The position numbers and the translations under genes are program-made. From NCBI GenBank assembly GCA_027005175.1, contig JALTMC010000556.1, positions 1 to 14,259 on the forward strand: DNA of 14,259 nt, written 5' to 3'. The DNA comes from Myxococcales bacterium. GTDB taxonomy: Bacteria > Myxococcota_C > UBA6777. Shown here in pieces: positions 4,665-12,478 of the stretch (position 1 is its first letter; each line of letters starts with the position of its first letter). The notes beneath the pieces were generated by a model, which made no database searches, was not told where the DNA came from, and was given only the letters and a program-made list of their open reading frames with translations.

Positions 4665-7660
4665 GGGACTTTTCTGTGGAAGCCAAAGAATCAACTTTTG
4701 AGGTGGCAGATGAACAGCATGTTCGTAGGACGGACTCTCCAATCCACCTGGATCCGTTTATGGATCAGGAGCAGCGTCATCAAAAGTTGGAGCAAGAGAT
4801 AGCGCTGCGTGCGAAAGAATTGGCGAGTCTGGAAGAGCAATTGCAGCAACGCTTGGCTTCACTTCAAAGTATGGAGCAAGAGCTCAAGACCAAAGAGCAT
4901 GCGATTGAGACATCGTTGCATGCCTACTCCATCAGCGACATGGAAGGCAGGATTACATTTGCCAACGAATCTTTTCTGCGAATGTGGGACTATGCATCGC
5001 AGGACCTCGTGCTTGGTATGGGGCCTTCTGAGCTTTGGAGTTCTCCTGAACAAGGGCTCGCTGTTCTTTCTGAACTCAAACGATTTGGCTACTGGCAAGG
5101 TGTCTTAATCGGCAAACGACGGAATGGCGATACATTCTATGTGGAGTCTTCGGCTCGGTTGATCTGTGATGCGGAGGAGAGTCCGATCTCCGTGATGGCC
5201 TCTTTTCTCGATATCACAGAGCGCGTGAAGGTTGAACAAGCTTTGCGTAGCAATGAGGCGAGCTTTCGTGCGATCACGGAAAATACCGGCGCAGGGATGG
5301 TTGTTCATCTGGGTGGGTTGCAGGTCTTTGCCAACCATCGTGCTTCAGAAATCCTGGGCTATCATCACCAAGACCTACTGGATCTCGATTTTATCTCCCT
5401 GGTTGTACCGGAAAAACGTCAACAGATGTTGGCCTATTTTCGGGACTGTTTGGGGACAGGAAAAGCAGAGGGTCCTCATGAGCTTGAGGTTGTGGCGAAA
5501 GAAAATCAACGGATACCGCTTGAAGTCACTTGTTCTCGAACCATGTGGCATGGGCAACCCGGTGTCTTAATTGTTTTTACGGATATTACGAAGCGTCGGG
5601 ATGCTTACAATGCTTTGTTGCACAGTGAGGCTCGGTTGGAAGAAGCCCAACGCATCGCTCGGCTGGGCAACTGGGAGTGGGACATCCGCAACAAGAAGCT
5701 GTTCTGGTCTGAGCAGATCTTGCGTATTCTTGAGCAGTTTCCGCAGGTGGAAGGGGATGCTTACGAGGCCTTTTTGGGCTTCGTTCACCCCGACGATAAA
5801 CGTGAAGTGCTGCAGGCCATTTATGATTCCTTTGAACATGACAGTTTGTATGCAGTGGAACATCGGATCTTACAGCCCAGTGGGGAAGTTCGCTATGTTT
5901 TCTCTCAAGGACAAGTCTTTCGCAATGCCGAGGGTACGCCTGCCCGAATGATGGGCACAATGCAGGACATCACCGAGCAGAAGCTCAATGAAATCCAAAT
6001 GAAGAAGCTCTCCAGTGCATTAGAGCAAGCAGCAGATATGGTCTTTATTATGGATCGCGAAGGCATCATCGAGTACGTTAATCCTGCGTTTGAAGAGATC
6101 ACAGGCTACTGTAAGGAAGATGTCTTGGGTAGTAGTCCCAGCATGTTTAACTCTGGCAAACAAGGAGAAGAGTTTTACCACGAGTTGTTATGGGAAACGA
6201 TCAAAGCGGGCGAGCCCTTCCGGGATACTGTGGTGAGCCAAAAGAAAGATGGCGAGCTGTATCATGAAGAGCGAACCATTACTCCGATTCGCAACGATGA
6301 TGGGGACATTACCCACTTTGTCGCTGTGGGGAAAGACATCTCGGAGCGGATCGATATTCAAGAGCGTTTGATGCATATGGCGCATCACGATGCCCTGACC
6401 AATTTACCCAACCGCACTATGTTTATGGAGCATTTGCAGCAAAGCCTGAACTATGCCTCAAGTCAGTCTTGGCAAATCGCCGTGATGTTTCTCGATCTCG
6501 ACCGATTTAAGCTGATCAACGATATTATGGGGCATGCGGCGGGTGACCAGTTGCTGAAACAGCTTGCTCAGCGGTTGGAAGGTTGCCTGAGAGGCGATGA
6601 TATGGTGTCGCGTTTGGGAGGGGATGAGTTTGCCATCTTGTTGCAAGGTGTGGCCTCTTCCAGAGATGTTACGATGATTGCAGAGAAATTACTCGAAGCA
6701 CTTCAGCGGCCATTCTGGATTAGCAATCGAGATTATATCGTAACTTCCAGTATTGGTATCAGCATGTTTCCTCAAGATGGTGGGGATGCGAACACTCTCC
6801 TGTGCCAAGCTGATATCGCCATGTACCAAGCCAAAGAGATGGGACGAAACAACTTCCAGTTTTACAACGAAGAGCTTGGCACCGATGCCACAGCCCGTGT
6901 CGATGTAGAACAAAGCTTGCGGTCTGCACTGGAACGCGATGAATTTCGGATGTATTACCAGCCCAAAGTCAATGTGCGTACGGGGAAGGTTGTGGGTGCT
7001 GAAGCTTTGCTGCGATGGGAACATCCAACACGAGGTATGGTCTCCCCCGGAGAGTTTGTTCCTGTGCTGGAGGAAACAGGCCTCATCATCCCTGTCGGAA
7101 ACTGGATTGTTGAAACAGTGTGCCAACGACTCAGTGAACTTATGCAGCGTGGACACTCTGATATCACAATCGCAGTGAATCTCGCTCCAAAGCAATGCTA
7201 TGAAGCTGGATTTTTCGACACTTTTGTTGGATTACTCAAACAGTATCGCGTTCATCCCAGCTCCATTGAAGTTGAAATTACAGAAAGTACCTTAATGCGT
7301 GAAGCTGATGAATCAAACCATTTGTTTCACAAACTTCACGACCTGGGCGTTAAAATATCGATTGATGACTTTGGAACAGGCTATTCGAACCTGGGATATC
7401 TCAAACGATTTCCCATCGATGCGCTCAAAATTGACCGCTCTTTTGTGATTGATATCCCCAAAAACAAAGACGACGCTGAACTGGCCGGAGCGATCATATC
7501 CATGGCACACAAACTTCACCTGAAAGTGATCGCAGAAGGTGTAGAAACCATGGAACAACTCAATTTCATCAAAGAAAATGGATGCTCTCTTGTCCAAGGT
7601 TACTTGTTTGGAAAACCAATGCCTGCCGAAGAATTTTATGACTATCTTCTCTCGTTTTAA
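4661..7660 (+). CDS. PAS-PAS-PAS-PAS-GGDEF-EAL dual cyclic di-GMP enzyme
   Basis: 999 aa, no signal peptide or membrane segment, so a cytoplasmic sensor. Order: predicted coiled coil (about 36-85), PAS1 (84-190), PAS2 (198-313), PAS3 (322-442, with FVHPDDK), PAS4 (449-566), GGDEF (566-735), EAL (748-995). The cyclase motif GGDEF (653-657) is intact, and so is the inhibitory I-site RxxD (R644, D647), five residues before it. The EAL domain keeps EALLRW (781-786), NLAPKQ (840-845), EITEST (872-877), DDFGTGYSN (902-910), K923, AEGVE (958-962) and QGYLFGKP (979-986), as expected of active phosphodiesterases. It could therefore both make and degrade c-di-GMP, with the PAS domains choosing the direction. 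The only in-frame ATG after the upstream TAA (4634) is 4661. It has no strong ribosome-binding site and overlaps a candidate leader peptide. PAS ligands cannot be told. Confidence 0.97.
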   Translation: MRDFSVEAKESTFEVADEQHVRRTDSPIHLDPFMDQEQRHQKLEQEIALRAKELASLEEQLQQRLASLQSMEQELKTKEHAIETSLHAYSISDMEGRITFANESFLRMWDYASQDLVLGMGPSELWSSPEQGLAVLSELKRFGYWQGVLIGKRRNGDTFYVESSARLICDAEESPISVMASFLDITERVKVEQALRSNEASFRAITENTGAGMVVHLGGLQVFANHRASEILGYHHQDLLDLDFISLVVPEKRQQMLAYFRDCLGTGKAEGPHELEVVAKENQRIPLEVTCSRTMWHGQPGVLIVFTDITKRRDAYNALLHSEARLEEAQRIARLGNWEWDIRNKKLFWSEQILRILEQFPQVEGDAYEAFLGFVHPDDKREVLQAIYDSFEHDSLYAVEHRILQPSGEVRYVFSQGQVFRNAEGTPARMMGTMQDITEQKLNEIQMKKLSSALEQAADMVFIMDREGIIEYVNPAFEEITGYCKEDVLGSSPSMFNSGKQGEEFYHELLWETIKAGEPFRDTVVSQKKDGELYHEERTITPIRNDDGDITHFVAVGKDISERIDIQERLMHMAHHDALTNLPNRTMFMEHLQQSLNYASSQSWQIAVMFLDLDRFKLINDIMGHAAGDQLLKQLAQRLEGCLRGDDMVSRLGGDEFAILLQGVASSRDVTMIAEKLLEALQRPFWISNRDYIVTSSIGISMFPQDGGDANTLLCQADIAMYQAKEMGRNNFQFYNEELGTDATARVDVEQSLRSALERDEFRMYYQPKVNVRTGKVVGAEALLRWEHPTRGMVSPGEFVPVLEETGLIIPVGNWIVETVCQRLSELMQRGHSDITIAVNLAPKQCYEAGFFDTFVGLLKQYRVHPSSIEVEITESTLMREADESNHLFHKLHDLGVKISIDDFGTGYSNLGYLKRFPIDALKIDRSFVIDIPKNKDDAELAGAIISMAHKLHLKVIAEGVETMEQLNFIKENGCSLVQGYLFGKPMPAEEFYDYLLSF

Positions 7661-7739
7661 CTTTAGATGACCTTCTCTTGTTTTACCTTCAGATGGTCTT
7701 CTCTCGCTTTAACTTCAGATGGTCTTCTCTCGCTTTAAC
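7646..7739 (+). repeat. 26-bp tandem repeat, about 3.6 copies, from the GGDEF-EAL gene end
   Basis: Units at 7646-7671, 7672-7697, 7698-7723 and a partial 7724-7739, consensus CTTCTCTCGCTTTAACTTC then AGATGGT. The first unit contains the last codons and TAA stop (7658-7660) of the GGDEF-EAL gene; the others fill almost the whole gap to the convergent phosphofructokinase. Units 3 and 4 are identical over their shared 16 bases; units 1 and 2 are more diverged. The plus-strand transcript is pyrimidine-rich (21 C to 11 G over 7661-7740) and may favour Rho-dependent termination, but no hairpin terminator is seen. Confidence 0.92.
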
Positions 7740-7742
7740 AGA

Positions 7743-9047
7743 TTAAATTTTGGAGGACTCTTCTTTGCGAGGGCCAGGAGTCCATGCTCGAAAGTCTGTC
7801 CTTGTTTCGAGAAAGCGCGCAAGTCGGTGAAAGTCACTTCCTCGGCGAATTAATCGAATGTCTGTTTTAAGTGTATGAGGATCAACCAAACTTTTAAACG
7901 CAACATAGTGAAGGTTGAGTTGGCCGCTGACGCTAACCATATGACCGTCGAGATCTTCTTCGACCAACGCCCGGTAGGCGCCGATCCCCAACTGACTACC
8001 CAGCATGACATCAAAAGCATGGGGTGGTGAACATCTCGATTCATAGCCCAATTGTACACTGGAGATCTTCTTCTTTTTTCCTGTCCGCTCGATGTAGCGC
8101 TTGGCTATGATGTTGGCCATCAATTTACCCAAGTCGATGTTGCTGAGGGAGAGATGACCATGTGGATCGCGGCCAGCGTCTTGGAGGTATGTGTTGGGAA
8201 GAAGCTCGGCGAGACCCTCCGCAAGAACCACAACACCATAGTGCTTTTTCCTTTTGGTCCGTGCCAGAATTAAATCAACGATCCAATCCGCACAGGCTTC
8301 GGGATCGATCTTCTTGGCACCGTCTTCTTCAATGGTCAAAATATCCTGAACGTCTTCTACGCTGACGATCAGGTTCGCCTCTCCTGCAATACCCACTCCA
8401 TAGGAAAGCCAGCCAGCTTTTCGACCCATGGTCTCAACGATAAAGTAGGCACTGGTGGCCATGGCATCTGCACGAAGATTTTGAACCTCTTTGGCCATGA
8501 AATCAACGGCTGTGAAGAACCCAAACGTAAAATCAATGCCGTTGTAATCGTTATCAATGGTTTTGGGCAGATGTACTATCTTGATACGCTTGGCTCCTTC
8601 TGGCAATAATTTCTGAAACTCGTATAAGAAGTTTGCCGTCTTGAGCGTATCATCTCCTCCAATGGAGATGAGTGCATCGATTCTTAAATCTACCAGTGCA
8701 TTGTAGACACATCGTAAACGTTCGGTCTTTCCTTCGTCCTGGAGGTCTTCAGGGCCATTGATGTCTCTGCCGGGGTTGGCTCTGGCTGTCCCTATAATGA
8801 TGCCTCGTGTGTTGCGAATTCCCCGTATATCGTCGTCCTTGAGAATACGGTAGTGTTCGTGTTCAAGCAAGCGGTGGGTGATGGGATGGTACTCTTGTAG
8901 ATTGGAATATCCATGAAAAAATCCCACAACTTCACGACCATCTTCTAAAAATGAAATGGCAGCGGCACTGATGACTGCGTTGGCAGACGGCGCGGGACCA
9001 CCCGAAAATAAAATGCCCACTCGCTTAACACTGTCACCCTTTAACAT
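7743..9047 (-). CDS. pfp: Pyrophosphate-dependent 6-phosphofructokinase
   Basis: 434 aa. Phosphofructokinase motifs in order: FSGGPAPSANAVI (14-26), GGDDTLKTAN (130-139), PKTIDND (161-167, catalytic base D165), MGRKAGW (207-213), and LGYESRCSPPHAFDVMLGSQ in the C-terminal half. The GGDDT sequence with Asp in place of the Gly of GGDGS, plus Lys in PKTIDND, is the known signature for pyrophosphate rather than ATP as phosphoryl donor (EC 2.7.1.90). It would interconvert fructose 6-phosphate and fructose 1,6-bisphosphate reversibly in the cytoplasm. The start is supported by AAGGAA (9061-9056), 8 nt before the ATG. It is convergent with the GGDEF-EAL gene and divergent from the lipoprotein gene. 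No other glycolytic gene is nearby. Confidence 0.93.
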   Translation of the reverse strand: MLKGDSVKRVGILFSGGPAPSANAVISAAAISFLEDGREVVGFFHGYSNLQEYHPITHRLLEHEHYRILKDDDIRGIRNTRGIIIGTARANPGRDINGPEDLQDEGKTERLRCVYNALVDLRIDALISIGGDDTLKTANFLYEFQKLLPEGAKRIKIVHLPKTIDNDYNGIDFTFGFFTAVDFMAKEVQNLRADAMATSAYFIVETMGRKAGWLSYGVGIAGEANLIVSVEDVQDILTIEEDGAKKIDPEACADWIVDLILARTKRKKHYGVVVLAEGLAELLPNTYLQDAGRDPHGHLSLSNIDLGKLMANIIAKRYIERTGKKKKISSVQLGYESRCSPPHAFDVMLGSQLGIGAYRALVEEDLDGHMVSVSGQLNLHYVAFKSLVDPHTLKTDIRLIRRGSDFHRLARFLETRTDFRAWTPGPRKEESSKI

Positions 9048-9097
9048 ATTCTTGGTTCCTTTGGTTGCACAAATCGTTCTCTCTTTTCAATGCGCCC

Positions 9098-9126
9098 TTG
9101 CAAGTTTCCCGAAGCCTCGATAGCAT
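9098..9126 (+). promoter_or_regulatory. Sigma70-like promoter candidate for the Cys-rich lipoprotein gene
   Basis: TTGCAA (9098-9103), exactly 17 bp, then TAGCAT (9121-9126); each hexamer matches consensus at 4 of 6. It lies in the 139-bp divergent gap, 60 bp before the ATG at 9187. No matching pair was seen for the phosphofructokinase on the other strand. Confidence 0.38.
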
Positions 9127-9170
9127 ACAAGAAAGAGGTTTTCTTTTCTAGGACATTCGGACATGCTTTT

Positions 9171-9178
9171 GGAAGGAG
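9171..9178 (+). promoter_or_regulatory. Ribosome-binding site that sets the lipoprotein start
   Basis: GGAAGGAG lies 8 nt before the ATG at 9187. An in-frame ATG at 9163 lies upstream of this site and lacks its own, so 9187 is the preferred start; it also gives a normal signal peptide. Confidence 0.8.
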
Positions 9179-9186
9179 TTATTCTT

Positions 9187-10758
9187 ATGCGATTCTCTCG
9201 TATGTTACTTGTGTGCTTATTGGTTCTGAGTTTGGCTCCGATGCTACCTATGGGTTGTGCCTCAAAGGACAAATGCAGCGATGACTCCGATTGCCCCCAG
9301 GGACAGAACTGCCGCTTGGATCAGGTCTCCGGTGGAAAAAAATGCCTGACGGGTTTTCTTGTGAGACCCTGTGTGCCTACCTGCAAGTCAGGACAACAGT
9401 GCATCAATGCCAGATGTGTCACTTTTTGTGATCCTGCGTGTGGTCCCAACCAGGCTTGCAAAGATGGCACTTGTGTGGATGTGGGTCAATCCTGTGAGCC
9501 TGCCTGCTCAAACAACCAACGCTGCGTGGCCGGAAAGTGCACTTCAAAAAGCGAGAGAGCTGTAGAGCCCAACCCAACAGAAAGGACAACAACAGAGAAC
9601 ACAACGACTCCAGAGGAATATGGCAAAGAAAAGCCTGTTCCAATCGACACCACCCGTTGCAACAGCAACAACGATTGCCAGTCTGGATTCAAGTGTGAGC
9701 AAGGCACGTGTATTCCTCCTTCGGGCGGTACAGAGGTTCCAAAGGAAGGTCCTGCTCCCGAAGATGCAGGAAGCTCTCTGGATCGAGCCGTCACAGAGGC
9801 TCCACCTCAGGACCAGGCCACAACAGACCAAGCTGGAGGATGTTCCAAAGACACGGACTGTCCTGCCGGTCAGACTTGTCAGGCTGGGACGTGTTTTGCC
9901 AAAGGAGCTTGTACAGGCTGTAAGGACAACGAGCAGTGTGTCTCAGGCAAATGCATTGCAGAACAAGACCCAAACATCGGTGCTGATTGCACCCAGTCCA
10001 AAACTTGCTCCGGCGGACTCTCCTGTTTTGCTTTAACTCCTCAAAAGTCTCGCTGCTTCCAAACCTGCAAAACTCACGCAGATTGCTCAAAAAATGCCCT
10101 TCGCAAATCCTGTTTTCGACTCTCCGCATCCCAAAACTACTGTGTTCAGTATGGAACCGTGGGGCAAAAGTGTGATTTGTTCAGTAAGGTTCAGGTGATT
10201 TGTGACAGCAACTCGATATGTCATGAAAATGTTTGTCGGAAGCCTGTGGTCGTGAAGCCTCAAGACTCTTGTGGGAGCCAGGGCCGCGTGTGTAGCAAAG
10301 ACTATCTCTGTTTGCGATTTCCCGCACCCGCTGGAAAGACCAACAGTTATTGCATGGAGCGTTGTACCGTAGGGGGAGCCAGCAATTGCAAAGGAGGCGG
10401 AACTTGTGAGAAGCTCAACGGCACCTTTGGCTACTGCTTGCCTGCTGGAAAGGCCCAAGCTGACGAGATCTGCGGCGGACAAACAGGAGGCAAAACATTC
10501 GATTCATCAAAGACTTGCAAACCCGGGCTCTCCTGCGTAAACCTCCCTTATCATTCGATTTGCTTGCAGTTTGCTGATAAAGATTGTGCGACCTCTAAGC
10601 TCTCTTGCCCGTCGGGTCGAAAGTGCCAACTCATCAATGGCCCCAATGGACAGAAGTTTTCTATTTGTTCGAAGGTTTGTACCACCACAAGTGATTGCGG
10701 CAAAGCCCATATGGTTTGCAATCCAAATGGTAAAACCTGTTGGCCCAAATCTCCATGA
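9187..10758 (+). CDS. Cysteine-rich surface lipoprotein with repeated CxxDxDCPxGQxC-type units
   Basis: 523 aa from this start (531 from the ATG at 9163). It begins MRFSRMLLVCLLVLSLAP, a clear signal peptide, and reaches MGC at C24, a probable though atypical lipobox (LPMGC). I count 62 cysteines, 61 of them from C24 on, leaving an even 60 for disulfides if C24 is lipidated. Repeating units include CSDDSDCPQGQNC, CVPTCKSGQQC, CDPACGPNQAC, CEPACSNNQRC, CNSNNDCQSGFKC and CSKDTDCPAGQTC. Two Thr/Glu/Pro-rich linkers separate the N-terminal modules; the C-terminal half has longer, less regular Cys units. Such proteins are common in Myxococcota and Bradymonadota, where they are usually annotated hypothetical; the role is unknown, perhaps surface structure or adhesion. 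Expected location is the envelope, in an oxidising compartment. Confidence 0.9.
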   Translation: MRFSRMLLVCLLVLSLAPMLPMGCASKDKCSDDSDCPQGQNCRLDQVSGGKKCLTGFLVRPCVPTCKSGQQCINARCVTFCDPACGPNQACKDGTCVDVGQSCEPACSNNQRCVAGKCTSKSERAVEPNPTERTTTENTTTPEEYGKEKPVPIDTTRCNSNNDCQSGFKCEQGTCIPPSGGTEVPKEGPAPEDAGSSLDRAVTEAPPQDQATTDQAGGCSKDTDCPAGQTCQAGTCFAKGACTGCKDNEQCVSGKCIAEQDPNIGADCTQSKTCSGGLSCFALTPQKSRCFQTCKTHADCSKNALRKSCFRLSASQNYCVQYGTVGQKCDLFSKVQVICDSNSICHENVCRKPVVVKPQDSCGSQGRVCSKDYLCLRFPAPAGKTNSYCMERCTVGGASNCKGGGTCEKLNGTFGYCLPAGKAQADEICGGQTGGKTFDSSKTCKPGLSCVNLPYHSICLQFADKDCATSKLSCPSGRKCQLINGPNGQKFSICSKVCTTTSDCGKAHMVCNPNGKTCWPKSP

Positions 10759-10810
10759 ACTCCCTTTATGACCCATGAGTTGTTCTCTAGCTCCTATGAC
10801 TCACGAACGC

Positions 10811-10951
10811 TTTGCTACGTTTTGCAAACCCCGGCATGGGCTTCGTCAGGCTTGTTTCACCGTTTCGACGGTGCGGTGTACCGCCTGCGAGGGCACTTCT
10901 GTGCCTTCCTTATGTCTGCTCGGGATTTCCCGCCCCTCACGACGAATCGTG
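10811..10951 (+). other. Run of consecutive small hairpins in the gap before the membrane protein gene
   Basis: Candidate stems in order: TTTGC/GCAAA (10811-10828), CACCGT-TTCG-ACGGTG (10858-10873, a perfect stem with a UUCG tetraloop), GCGG/CCGC (10873-10884), a 7-bp stem AGGGCAC/GTGCCTT with one G-T pair (10890-10907), CGGG/CCCG (10921-10932) and CACGA/TCGTG (10938-10951). The stretch is more GC-rich than its surroundings. Its outer ends are loosely inverted (GACTCACGA near 10798; TCGTGTGAATC at 10947-10957). It could be a structured 5' leader, a small non-coding RNA or a decayed MITE-like element. No long ORF here is credible. Confidence 0.4.
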
Positions 10952-10957
10952 TGAATC

Positions 10958-11494
10958 ATGCGGCCTAACACACGAGTTTCTGCCACTGTTATCGAAAGCC
11001 AAGAGCCGGATCTGCGCTCTTATGGTTCGATTATCGAGTGGCATCGCTTTCGGTTGATGGGTCGTGTGCTTTTTATCTGGTTTCGCTCGTCAGGCGTCGT
11101 TACTTTGGGCTTCTTCTTGGTTGGACTCTCTTTCCTCTCCTTGGAGTGGTTGGGTCTGGGTCTACGTGTTCTCCTCGGCTGCTTGGGAGGTGCTCTCACT
11201 CTCACAGGTGCTCTCTATGGTTTGTTCGGAATGCATCGGTTACTTCGAGAAGAACGCTATCTGGCTTTGTTTCAAAGAGGGCTGTTGTTACGTGAATATG
11301 AGACGTATTCGTTTGTTCTTTGGGGTGATCTGATGGAGGCCACTTATGAGCCCATGTCGCATACTCTCTTTTTGCACCTGCGGTCGGGTGAGAGACTCCC
11401 TGTCTCCATGCGTTTTCTGGACATCGAACAGAAAGAATTGAGCAAAAGAGTTAACCAAATTCGCCGGAAAGCTCAAATGGGATTGAAAATCTGA
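10958..11494 (+). CDS. Small membrane protein with a PH-like C-terminal domain
   Basis: 178 aa, family not named. Two hydrophobic helices at about 44-64 and 67-90 follow a 43-residue hydrophilic N-terminus. Residues 98-172 look like a bacterial PH-like domain: RYLALFQRGLLLRE, then SFVLWGDLMEATYEP, FLHLRSGERLPV and a closing helix. The helical hairpin would place both ends on the same side of the membrane, most likely the cytoplasm. The ATG at 10958 follows an in-frame TGA (10952-10954) and has no visible ribosome-binding site; M34 (11057) also lacks one. A 5-bp hairpin ends 6 nt before the ATG. It lies 63 bp before the SirB1-like gene on the same strand, so cotranscription is possible. Confidence 0.72.
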   Translation: MRPNTRVSATVIESQEPDLRSYGSIIEWHRFRLMGRVLFIWFRSSGVVTLGFFLVGLSFLSLEWLGLGLRVLLGCLGGALTLTGALYGLFGMHRLLREERYLALFQRGLLLREYETYSFVLWGDLMEATYEPMSHTLFLHLRSGERLPVSMRFLDIEQKELSKRVNQIRRKAQMGLKI

Positions 11495-11557
11495 TCGCAG
11501 TTGTGGTATCTATCGCTACGCAAGTCAGGACAAATCACTCTCAACAGGTAGCAGCTC

Positions 11558-12397
11558 ATGACATCCTATTTCGAATTATGGACTGAACAAGATCAGTCTC
11601 ACCTGGAACTCTTTTTAGATGGCCTCCAACAGTACAATTTGACGACGACGTTGCTAGCTATTGAGGGGGTGGAGCCTGATCGAGCAAAGCTTGTTCACAA
11701 GCAACTTGAGCATTGGGCCGAGCAAGTCCAAAAGGTGATTCAGCGTGGCTCAGTGACTCACCCTGCGGAAGCGCTGCGTCTGGTTCTTGTGGATGTTCTC
11801 GAACTTGGCGGTAATTCCGATGATTACTCTCATCCCAGAAACAGTCACCTCTCTTCCGTCGTTCAAGAACGTTGTGGGTTGCCGATCTTATTGTCGGCAG
11901 TGTGGATGATTGTTGGCGAGCTGGCCGGTATCTCTGTTCGTGGCGTCGGCCTGCCCGGTCACTTTCTTGTCAAGGTCGAAGGAGAGGAAGAACAACTCAT
12001 TGACCCCTTCGACAATGGAAAGACCCTGACTGTCGTAGATTGCCAGGCTATTGTCTCACGGCTCTATCAAAACTCCCTGCCTTGGCGGGAGCAGTTTCTC
12101 GACACTACTTCCTTGCAAGATATGTTGGAGCGCGTCCTGCGAAACCTTGTGAGCATCTACAGCCAGAGAGAGGATCTGGTACAGCTTTATCGCACCATTC
12201 GATTCTTCTCCGAGCTTCGTCCTGAACTCCCCGATCTGTTGCTCAATCAGGCCAAAATTGCGGAACTCTCCGGTGAAACCGTCCTGGCTTTGGAAGCCTA
12301 TCGCCTGTTTCAAGAGAGATTCCCTGATGCCGATGAACTGGAAGCGGTCAACCAAAAGGTCGAAGCTCTCGGTATGAGAACTCAGATGCTTCACTAA
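11558..12397 (+). CDS. SirB1-family transglutaminase-like protein
   Basis: 279 aa, close to E. coli SirB1/YchA (about 270 aa). Residues 94-155 carry the family core: RNSHLSSVV, ERCGLPILLSAVWMIVGELA (104-123), GVGLPGHFLVKVEGEEEQLI and DPFDNGK, corresponding to the transglutaminase-like fold with a His in PGHF and an Asp in the DPF segment. C106 is a candidate nucleophile, but many family members are not shown to be enzymes. The C-terminus (about 189-275) is helical and TPR-like. There is no signal peptide. The ribosome-binding site is weak (AGGT near 11547). The biological role of SirB1 proteins is poorly known. The last coding bases are copied downstream at 12448-12478. Confidence 0.85.
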   Translation: MTSYFELWTEQDQSHLELFLDGLQQYNLTTTLLAIEGVEPDRAKLVHKQLEHWAEQVQKVIQRGSVTHPAEALRLVLVDVLELGGNSDDYSHPRNSHLSSVVQERCGLPILLSAVWMIVGELAGISVRGVGLPGHFLVKVEGEEEQLIDPFDNGKTLTVVDCQAIVSRLYQNSLPWREQFLDTTSLQDMLERVLRNLVSIYSQREDLVQLYRTIRFFSELRPELPDLLLNQAKIAELSGETVLALEAYRLFQERFPDADELEAVNQKVEALGMRTQMLH

Positions 12398-12478
12398 CTT
12401 TAGCATCTTTTCTTCTATGACAGGTGTTGGAGGAGCTTGTTATCCTGGCTCCCGGTAGGAGAACTCAGATGTTTCACT
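12365..12478 (+). repeat. Direct repeat of the SirB1-like gene 3' end (31 bp, two copies)
   Basis: Copy 1 (12365-12395) holds the last codons of the gene, around LGMRTQMLH; copy 2 (12448-12478) matches 28 of 31 bases, offset by 83 bp. One of the differences changes TATGAG to TAGGAG, which creates a ribosome-binding-like site 7 nt before an ATG in copy 2. The remaining gap to the convergent gene has short inverted repeats around CTCCCGG but no T-tailed terminator. Confidence 0.88.

Noticed and set aside
6689-7195. 168-codon minus-strand frame inside the GGDEF-EAL gene
   Set aside because: Lies opposite highly conserved EAL and GGDEF motifs; it is a shadow of the real gene.
10747-10806. Possible copy of the lipoprotein gene end (CTCCATGAACTC against CTCCTATGACTCA)
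   Set aside because: Too short and needs two gaps; not counted among the 3'-end duplications.
10768-11057. Overlapping plus-strand frames of 66 and 81 codons in the hairpin region
   Set aside because: No ribosome-binding sites, odd composition and no family; the region is better explained by RNA or repeat structure.
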